Shown here: piece after piece, positions 1 to 4,628 of the stretch
How positions within the stretch are numbered: position 1 is the stretch's first letter
Layout: every line of letters starts with the position of its first letter
NCBI GenBank assembly: GCA_005880175.1
Contig: VBJR01000393.1
Span: 1 to 9,726, forward strand
Source: Chloroflexota bacterium
GTDB lineage: Bacteria; Chloroflexota; Dormibacteria; Dormibacterales; Dormibacteraceae
Length of the DNA: 9,726 nucleotides
Direction: 5' to 3'
The notes under the pieces: generated by a model
What the model saw: only the letters and a program-made list of their open reading frames with translations
Databases searched by the model: none
What the model was told of the DNA's origin: nothing
Program-made: the position numbers and the translations under genes

Positions 1-427
1 AGGGAGCGACGCCGGCCAGCAGGCTGCTCGACACCGGTACGAGCAGCGCGACCAGGTGCACCGGCGCGGCCAGGACGACGACCGGCCAGGCCTGCCCGCG
101 CAGCCACGGGACCAGGGCCGTGGCGTCGAGCGCGGCGGCGGCGAGCAGGTAGGGCAGCGCGCCGAGTGGGCCGACGGGCGAGAGCCCGAAGGCCGCGGTC
201 AGGCTCGCCGAGGCGACGCCCACCGCGGCGGCCGGTCCCGGCCGCCGCGCGACCAGGCGGACGGCCACCAGCAGGCCCAGCCATACCAGTCCCCGGTGGC
301 CCGGCAGGTGCAGCGGCGTGCGCAGCTCCTGCTGGATGACGACGCCAGCCGTCGCCAGGACGACCAGCATGGCCGTGACCACCGTCGAGCGGCGGTCGAG
401 GGCGGCGGCGCGCGGGAGGACGGCCAT
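1..427 (-). CDS. Membrane protein, ECF S-component-like (C-terminus beyond window)
   Basis: This gene is open from the ATG at 427 to the left edge, about 142 codons, so its C-terminus is missing. The translation starts MAVLPRAAALDRRSTVVTAM and is strongly hydrophobic, with about five likely membrane segments (near residues 17-32, 44-60, 64-82, 86-102 and 111-133) separated by short Arg/Pro loops. Small hydrophobic proteins of this layout resemble substrate-binding S components of ECF vitamin transporters, but no family signature is clear, so the function is open. An in-frame GTG at 442 is an alternative start. The ATG is preferred because a GATACT box lies 7 nt upstream, which would fit a leaderless transcript. 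An in-frame TAG at 463-461 limits any further extension. It is transcribed away from the lipoprotein/TiaS-like operon and may share its control region. Confidence 0.6.
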   Translation of the reverse strand, partial: MAVLPRAAALDRRSTVVTAMLVVLATAGVVIQQELRTPLHLPGHRGLVWLGLLVAVRLVARRPGPAAAVGVASASLTAAFGLSPVGPLGALPYLLAAAALDATALVPWLRGQAWPVVVLAAPVHLVALLVPVSSSLLAGVAP

Positions 428-434
428 CGCGGCC

Positions 435-440
435 AGTATC
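435..440 (-). promoter_or_regulatory. Candidate -10 box for the left-edge membrane protein
   Basis: GATACT, read on the minus strand, lies 7 nt before the ATG at 427. That spacing would make the transcript leaderless. No convincing -35 was found at the right distance. Confidence 0.25.
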
Positions 441-455
441 ACACGCCGGTAGTCA

Positions 456-490
456 ACGTGCTAGTACTGGCGCGACAGACGTGCTAGCGT
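456..490 (+). promoter_or_regulatory. Divergent control region with 9-bp direct repeat and -10 box
   Basis: ACGTGCTAG occurs at 456-464 and again at 479-487, two turns of helix apart (23 bp). The second copy runs into TAGCGT (485-490), a TAnnnT-type -10 box that ends 6 nt before the GTG at 497. The first copy sits where the -35 would be. Each copy holds CTAG, and the first is close to a palindrome (GTGCTAGTAC). This looks like a pair of operator sites over the promoter of the lipoprotein gene. The regulator is unknown and the call rests on spacing and repetition only. Confidence 0.35.
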
Positions 491-496
491 GCGGGC

Positions 497-916
497 GTGT
501 CGCGTGCCCTTTGCATGCTCCTGATCGCGGCCGCGCTGGTGTCCGCCTGCGGCGGCTCCGGCGGCCAGACCGGCGGGTACGCGGTGACCGTGCGCAGCGG
601 CGGGAAGGAGATGGGCCGATTCGACCTCGCAGCGCTGCGCGCCATGCCGGCCGTCGATGTCTCCACGCCCCAGTCGCAGGGCAAGCAGGTCCAGCACGGC
701 CCGCAGGTCCGCACCGTGCTGGCGCGGGCCGGCGTCCAGCGGTTCGCCACCCTGCGCGCGTCCGGCCCGGGCGTCGCCCAGGCGTTCACGGTCGCCGAGA
801 TCGATGACCAGGTCGTGCTCGACTTCGACAACCGGGGCACGGTGAAGCTGGCCGGCGCCCACCTGGGGCAGGACCGCTGGGTGCGCGACCTGACCGAGCT
901 GGACGCGAGCCCGTGA
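497..916 (+). CDS. Small lipoprotein with molybdopterin-binding-like domain
   Basis: This 139-residue protein begins with a short charged N-terminus, a hydrophobic stretch and the lipobox LVSAC, with Cys at residue 18, followed by a Gly/Ser-rich linker. It should therefore be a lipoprotein on the outer face of the cytoplasmic membrane. The rest (YAVTVRSGGKEMGRFDLAAL, then AMPAVDVST, HGPQVRTVLARAGV) has the spacing of the oxidoreductase molybdopterin-binding (SUOX-like) beta domain: a beta strand, an FxLxxL segment, and a late 'G-V-LLxxAGV' segment. The conserved cysteine that ligates molybdenum is not seen, so catalysis is doubtful and a ligand-binding role is more likely. The start is GTG at 497, probably leaderless behind the -10 box at 485-490. 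The stop overlaps the GTG of the next gene by 4 bp (GTGA), so the two are translationally coupled. Confidence 0.7.
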   Translation: MSRALCMLLIAAALVSACGGSGGQTGGYAVTVRSGGKEMGRFDLAALRAMPAVDVSTPQSQGKQVQHGPQVRTVLARAGVQRFATLRASGPGVAQAFTVAEIDDQVVLDFDNRGTVKLAGAHLGQDRWVRDLTELDASP

Positions 917-1689
917 TCCCACGCGACGAGTCGGTCGTAGGGACCGCGGACCTGCTGATCGGCATCGACGACACGGACGACCTGGACAGCCGTGGCACCG
1001 GCTATCTGGCCCAGGTACTGCTGGGGCGCCTGCGCGGCCTCGGCCTGGGCACGCCCGTAGGGGCGACGCGACACCAGCTGCTGGTCGACCCGCGAATTCC
1101 TTACACGTCGCACAACACTGCCGCATGCATCGCATGGCGCACGGGTACACCGGCGGACGAGGCGTCCGTCATTGCCGAGACCGCCCGGTTCCTGGAGACG
1201 GAGACGCCGCCCGGTGCCGACCCTGGTCTTGCCGTGGCGGTGCGAACCCGGCTCGCCGCCTCTGATCGTGAGGCCCTCGCCGGATTCGGACGGCGCGCCA
1301 AGAAGGAGGTGCTGGTGCACGATGAGGCGCTGGGCCTCGCAGCGCATGCCGGTGTACACCTGTCGGGCCATGGCGGCACGCACGGCGGGATCGTGGGCGC
1401 CCTTGCGGCCGTCGGCCTGCACCTGTCCGGCGGCGACGGTCTGTTCCTGTGGATGGAGGGCATTCGCGGCCTGTACGGGCGGAGGACGGCGAGCGAGCTG
1501 CTGTCGCTGGTGCCGCTCGATGACATTCGAGACGCCTGGGGCGTCCGGCCGCGCCCCGACGATCCGATCGAGCTGGGCGGTTGGGTGCGGCCGATTCTGG
1601 ACGGCGGCCGGGCCGTCCTGCTGGTGGAGGCCGATCACGATGGCACCAGCTGGCGCGTCGCGCCACGGGAGGTGGTCAAGCGCCACTAG
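913..1689 (+). CDS. TiaS-like GIDDTD-domain protein
   Basis: This 258-residue protein has the signature GIDDTDD at residues 17-23, then RIPYTSHNTAACI around 61-73 and a glycine-rich block GHGGTHGGIVGALAAVGL at 152-169. These resemble the N-terminal kinase-like (TCKD) domain and following region of archaeal TiaS, which activates a tRNA-Ile cytidine with ATP and joins agmatine to it. In TiaS the GIDDTD loop binds nucleotide. The zinc-ribbon and OB-fold tRNA-binding parts are absent: the protein is much shorter than archaeal TiaS. Bacteria normally use TilS and lysidine for the same tRNA, so a tRNA role is unlikely and an ATP-dependent small-molecule reaction is a better guess. The start GTG overlaps the stop of the lipoprotein gene by 4 bp, so the two probably act together. 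Family resemblance is clear; substrate and pathway are unknown. Confidence 0.75.
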   Translation: MIPRDESVVGTADLLIGIDDTDDLDSRGTGYLAQVLLGRLRGLGLGTPVGATRHQLLVDPRIPYTSHNTAACIAWRTGTPADEASVIAETARFLETETPPGADPGLAVAVRTRLAASDREALAGFGRRAKKEVLVHDEALGLAAHAGVHLSGHGGTHGGIVGALAAVGLHLSGGDGLFLWMEGIRGLYGRRTASELLSLVPLDDIRDAWGVRPRPDDPIELGGWVRPILDGGRAVLLVEADHDGTSWRVAPREVVKRH

Positions 1690-1733
1690 GCAACCAGATC
1701 GGTGCCGCCTCGGTCGACAGCTCGCCGGCGCGA

Positions 1734-1748
1734 GGCGTCGCGGACGCC
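1734..1748. other. Perfect hairpin in convergent intergenic region
   Basis: GGCGTC and GACGCC form a perfect 6-bp stem around a 3-nt loop, 45 nt after the TiaS-like gene stop. No T-tract follows, so it is only a possible transcription end for the plus-strand operon. Confidence 0.3.
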
Positions 1749-1830
1749 AGTGGGTCCTGGACGTTCCACAGCAGACCGGCGCGCGGGCCCTCGAGACGCC
1801 CGCCGCTGCCCTGCGATGACGCCCGAGGCC

Positions 1831-1847
1831 GTCGTCCAGGGGACGAC
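1831..1847. terminator. Candidate terminator hairpin between convergent operons
   Basis: GTCGTCC-AGG-GGACGAC is a perfect 7-bp GC-rich stem with a 3-nt loop. It starts 5 nt beyond the stop of the minus-strand transporter at 1853 and sits in the 163-bp gap between convergent operons. There is no T-run on either strand, so it would be an I-shaped terminator of the kind proposed for high-GC actinobacteria. It could serve both strands. Confidence 0.45.
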
Positions 1848-1852
1848 CACGC

Positions 1853-2605
1853 TCAGGACTTCACGCTCTCGACGTCCGCGCAGCAGGCGTCCGTGCATCC
1901 GGGGCCGCAGCCGCACGTCTGCTGCTCCCCGGCCAGGCCGGGCACCGCGCAGCAGTTCTCGCCCCGCCAGGCCTCCCGGCCCTCCCGGACGGCCATGGCG
2001 GCCACCACCAGGCCAGCCAGCGGGTCGACCCACCACCATCCCCAGAGGCTGTTGGCGACGAGGCCGGCCAGCACCGCCGCGGCCAGGTACGCGCAGAGCA
2101 GGTTCTGGCTCCCCTCGCCGGCCGTCGCGCCTGATCCGAGTCGCGCTCCCAGCCGCTGCTTCGCGATGCCCAGCGCGGGCATCAGCAGCAGGCTGCTGAT
2201 CGTCAGGGCGATCCCGAGCAGGGTCGTCTCCGGCCGGTGCTGGCCGATCAGGTCGCGGACCGACTCGACGGCGACGTAGGGCGCCAGCAGCCAGAAGCTG
2301 ACCGCGACGGCCTTCTGCGCCCGCTCCTCGGCGGTGGCAGACAGCGTTCGCGAGCCGGTGAAGCGCCAGATGACGATCACGCTGGCCAGGCCCTCGACGA
2401 CCGAGGACAGGGCCCAGCCGACCAGCGCGATCGACCCCGCGGTGAATCCGGCGGTCAGACCCACGGCGCCCTCCACCGTCATCCAGATCAGGCTGGCCCA
2501 CGCCAGCCACCGGGCCATCCGGGCTGCCCGGAGCCAGCCCGGGTCGGGGCGGACGGCGGCGGACCCGGCCCGTCGCTCGGACGCCGTGCGGGCGACATCG
2601 GTCAC
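1853..2605 (-). CDS. CDF-like transporter with Cys-rich C-terminal tail
   Basis: This 250-residue membrane protein has about six hydrophobic segments between residues 35 and 205. It belongs with short cation-efflux (CDF-like) proteins: ALVGWALSSVVEGLASVIV (60-78) matches TM2, and LVANSLWGWWWVDPLAG (182-198) matches TM5, nearly identical to the protein at 3928-4545. The usual TM2 and TM5 D/HxxxD zinc pairs are altered. E71 and D194 remain, so metal choice may differ from CzcD. The tail (residues 218-242) holds seven cysteines in CC, CGC, C and CC groups, a likely soft-metal binding patch. The start GTG at 2605 overlaps the stop of the preceding exporter by 4 bp (GTGA), and GAGGAGA at 2616-2622 is a good ribosome site 10 nt upstream. 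It is the last gene of the repressor operon and probably responds to the same metal. Confidence 0.75.
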   Translation of the reverse strand: MTDVARTASERRAGSAAVRPDPGWLRAARMARWLAWASLIWMTVEGAVGLTAGFTAGSIALVGWALSSVVEGLASVIVIWRFTGSRTLSATAEERAQKAVAVSFWLLAPYVAVESVRDLIGQHRPETTLLGIALTISSLLLMPALGIAKQRLGARLGSGATAGEGSQNLLCAYLAAAVLAGLVANSLWGWWWVDPLAGLVVAAMAVREGREAWRGENCCAVPGLAGEQQTCGCGPGCTDACCADVESVKS

Positions 2606-3546
2606 GAGCGGTGCGTCTCCTCGCTGGCCGGCTCGATGGCGATCAGATCGCCCTGGCGGGCCACGTGATCGACCTGGAGCGTGGTGTGCTCGATCCCGAA
2701 GCGCCGGTCGAGCAGCTGCTCGAGCTCGCGGCGTGTGGCGTGGCAGTCGTCGCCCGGCCGGACCAGGACGTGCGCCGACAGCGCCGGGAACCCGGACGTG
2801 ATCTCCCAGACGTGCAGGTCGTGCACGTTCGCCACGCTCGGATGGGCGGTGATGGCCGCGGCGACCTCGGCCGGCCGCATCCCCACCGGCGCGGCCTCCA
2901 GGAGCACGCGAACGGCGTCGCGGAGCAGGCCGCAGGCGGCGCGCACCATGAGGCCGGCCACCACCAGCGAAGCGATGGGGTCGGCGCGGTCGAAGCCCGT
3001 GAGCAGGATGACTCCGGCGGCCAGCGCGGTGCCGATGAAGGCGTAGAGGTCGGTCAGGATGTGCTGGTAGCTGCCGCGAATGTTGAGGCTGCGCCGCTCG
3101 GCCCTGGCCAGCTGCCAGGTGACCGCCAGGTTGACCGCCACGCCCACCAGCGCGACGCCGAGCATGAGCCGTGCGTCGACCTCGGGGGGTGAGACCAGCC
3201 GGCGGATGGCCTCGTACACGATCAGCGCCGCGATGACCAGCAGCGTGATCCCGTTGGCCAGGCCCGAGAGGATCTCCGTCCGCTTGAGCCCGTACGTCAG
3301 GCCGCCCTCGGGCGGGCGCCCCGCCAGGCCGATCACCACCAGCGAAAGGGCCAGCGCCCCCGCGTCGGTGAGCATGTGGCCGGCATCCGAGAGCAGGGCC
3401 AGGGAGTTGCCGATGATGCCGGCGACCACCTCGCCCACCATGAAGGCGAGCAGGAGGGCCAACCCCAGGATCAGCCGGCGGCGATCGGCGTTCGGGCTGA
3501 CGGCGTGCGTGTGGCCGTCAGGGCCGTGACGGTGGGCGCCGCTCAT
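2602..3546 (-). CDS. CzcD/ZitB-type CDF zinc/cadmium exporter
   Basis: This 314-residue protein is a full-length cation diffusion facilitator. It has a His-rich N-terminus (residues 5-14), six membrane segments, and both halves of the canonical transport site: HMLTD in TM2 (H57, D61) and HILTD in TM5 (H162, D166). A cytoplasmic domain follows (VHDLHVWEITSGFPALSAHV, about 241-260; TTLQVDH near 288-294) with His/Asp residues that bind regulatory zinc in the family. It should exchange cytoplasmic Zn2+, Cd2+ or Co2+ for protons. The chosen start is the ATG at 3546, with GGGAG at 3556-3560, 9 nt upstream. The ATG overlaps the natural stop frame of the repressor by 4 bp (ATGA). A longer reading frame continues upstream without a stop to GTG 3903, but its first part is the repressor and the join is out of frame, so the fusion is probably not the intended protein. 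Confidence 0.9.
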   Translation of the reverse strand: MSGAHRHGPDGHTHAVSPNADRRRLILGLALLLAFMVGEVVAGIIGNSLALLSDAGHMLTDAGALALSLVVIGLAGRPPEGGLTYGLKRTEILSGLANGITLLVIAALIVYEAIRRLVSPPEVDARLMLGVALVGVAVNLAVTWQLARAERRSLNIRGSYQHILTDLYAFIGTALAAGVILLTGFDRADPIASLVVAGLMVRAACGLLRDAVRVLLEAAPVGMRPAEVAAAITAHPSVANVHDLHVWEITSGFPALSAHVLVRPGDDCHATRRELEQLLDRRFGIEHTTLQVDHVARQGDLIAIEPASEETHRS

Positions 3547-3903
3547 GCGCTGCGGCTCCCGGCGACCCCGGCGTCGAGCCGGATCGCCTCGCTGGTGTGG
3601 CCGAGATGCACCAGGCCCACGCGGATCAGCGCGTTTGAGCAGGCGCAGGTGCTGCGAGGTCGCCGACTCGCTGACACCCAGAGTGGCAGCCAGGTCGCAC
3701 GTGCAGAGCTCCTGGCGCAGCAACACGTGGACGAGCCGGACGCGGGTGGTGTCGGCCAGCGCCGAGAACAGGCCCGAGAGCTCCGCGTAGGTGTCGTCGT
3801 CGGCGAGAAGGGAGCGCGCCCGCGCCACGTCCTCCTCGTGGACATGGCGGACTGCGCACCGGCCCGCGGCCGGTGGGGCCGGATCGGGGATCAGCTCAGC
3901 CAC
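3543..3903 (-). pseudogene. CadC/SmtB-type ArsR metal repressor, frameshifted
   Basis: The first ~91 residues from GTG 3903 form an ArsR-family repressor. C16 and the following RHVHEEDV resemble the N-terminal metal arm of CadC. ELCTCDLA (65-72) carries the C67-x-C69 pair of the helix used by CadC-type sensors for Cd/Pb/Zn, and VSESATSQHLRLLKR (77-91) is the recognition helix. In the present frame the sequence then becomes Arg/Pro-rich and runs into the downstream exporter. In the neighbouring frame a sensible C-terminus (ALIRVGLVHLGHTSEAIRLD...) runs to a TGA at 3545-3543 that overlaps the exporter ATG. A small indel near 3625-3640, such as a loss of 2 or 5 nt in the CGCGC region, would restore a ~120-residue repressor, the usual CadC length. 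No slippery site is evident. It may be an assembly error, a real loss of function, or a rare frameshift event. Confidence 0.75.
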
Positions 3904-3905
3904 GC

Positions 3906-3932
3906 AATGATTTTAGCAATCGTGCAATCATT
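3906..3932. promoter_or_regulatory. Inverted-repeat operator of the ArsR repressor
   Basis: AATGATT (3906-3912) and AATCATT (3926-3932) are exact inverted repeats about a centre at 3919, with 9 of 13 pairs matching overall. The stretch is only about 30% GC in a region near 70%. It lies directly upstream of the repressor start and covers its -10 box, as ArsR/SmtB operators usually do. It also overlaps the last codons and TGA (3930-3928) of the upstream transporter, so a bound repressor could also block readthrough from that gene. Three GCAAT repeats (3904, 3916, 3924) lie within or beside it. Confidence 0.7.
3910..3918 (-). promoter_or_regulatory. Extended -10 promoter of the metal-efflux operon
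   Basis: Read on the minus strand, TGC-TAAAAT is an extended -10 element (TGn followed by a near-consensus hexamer). The hexamer ends 6 nt before the GTG at 3903, so transcription would start at or next to the start codon and give a leaderless mRNA. No good -35 is present, which the extended -10 may offset. It lies inside the inverted repeat, so repressor and RNA polymerase would compete. Confidence 0.65.
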
Positions 3933-4545
3933 CGCCCCCGCCGCCGCGCAGGATCGAGACCGCCTCACGGCCGCCATACCAGACGAGCACATACCCCGCC
4001 AGCGGGTCCGCCCACCACCAGCCCGCAACGGCGTTGGCCAGCAGCCCGAGCAGCACCGCGGCCGCGAGCAGCCCGTCGATCAGCGTCACGCGGCCCTCCG
4101 TGCGCAGCACCGGGTTGTCCAGGGCGGCGCCGGTCCGCGCCTTGCCGGCCGCCAGGGCGAACATGGCGAGCGCCGTGACGGCGGTCCAGGCGATCCCGGC
4201 CGGGCTGGGGCTCGGATGGAACCCCACGACCAGGACGGCGGTGGACTGGACCAGCAGGTAGACCGCGAGCAGTGCGAACGCGATGCCGATGAGGCGGAGC
4301 GCTCGCCGGCGACGCTGGGCGCCCGTGCCGGTCAGCTCCCAGATCACGACCGACGAGGCGCCGATCTCGATCAGGGAATCGAGCCCGAAGCCGGCGAGCG
4401 CCACAGACCGCGCCGTGATCGCCGCCAGCGCCAGGACCACGATCCCGACGACGTTCCAGGCCATCGTGGCGTACTCCAGCACGAGACCGCGCCGGAGGAG
4501 CCGCGCCCGAGCCGGAGCATCTATCGACACCCTCGATTCAATCAT
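3928..4545 (-). CDS. Short CDF-like cation transporter
   Basis: This 205-residue membrane protein from ATG 4545 (MIESRVSIDAPARARLL) belongs to the short cation-efflux (CDF-like) group. LEYATMAWNV (23-32) lies in TM1, GFGLDSLIEIGASSVVIWEL (52-71) in TM2 with D56 and E60, TLIDGLL near 154-160 and LLANAVAGWWWADPLAG (168-184) with D157 and D180. These acidic residues are the likely metal/proton site. There is no cytoplasmic domain of the CzcD kind. An upstream in-frame extension to 4683 is rejected, because it reads as Pro/Gly/His/Gln-rich non-membrane sequence and overlaps the STAND gene. No clear ribosome site precedes 4545, so the start is uncertain. The gene lies 83 nt after the STAND gene and its stop falls inside the repressor operator. 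It may be expressed separately from the repressor operon or by readthrough. The substrate is inferred only from context. Confidence 0.75.
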   Translation of the reverse strand: MIESRVSIDAPARARLLRRGLVLEYATMAWNVVGIVVLALAAITARSVALAGFGLDSLIEIGASSVVIWELTGTGAQRRRRALRLIGIAFALLAVYLLVQSTAVLVVGFHPSPSPAGIAWTAVTALAMFALAAGKARTGAALDNPVLRTEGRVTLIDGLLAAAVLLGLLANAVAGWWWADPLAGYVLVWYGGREAVSILRGGGGE

Positions 4546-4628
4546 CCCGGCGGGTCCGTTGGTCCCGGTCGGCCCATGTTGGCCAGGGCGGGCGGGCGGC
4601 TCGACGTGAGAGATGCCCAGCAGCCCCC

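Noticed and set aside
461..1686. Long minus-strand frames opposite the lipoprotein and TiaS-like genes
   Set aside because: They are Arg/Pro/Ala-rich antisense frames without domains, while the plus strand has a lipobox and the GIDDTD motif.
3625..3645. Programmed ribosomal frameshift in the repressor gene
   Set aside because: CTCAAAC is not a known slippery heptamer, no stop codon stimulates slippage and the shift needed is +1 or -2; a small indel is simpler.
2602..3903. Genuine repressor-exporter fusion protein of 433 residues
   Set aside because: The linker is out of frame relative to a sensible repressor C-terminus, and the exporter has its own ATG, ribosome site and ATGA overlap.
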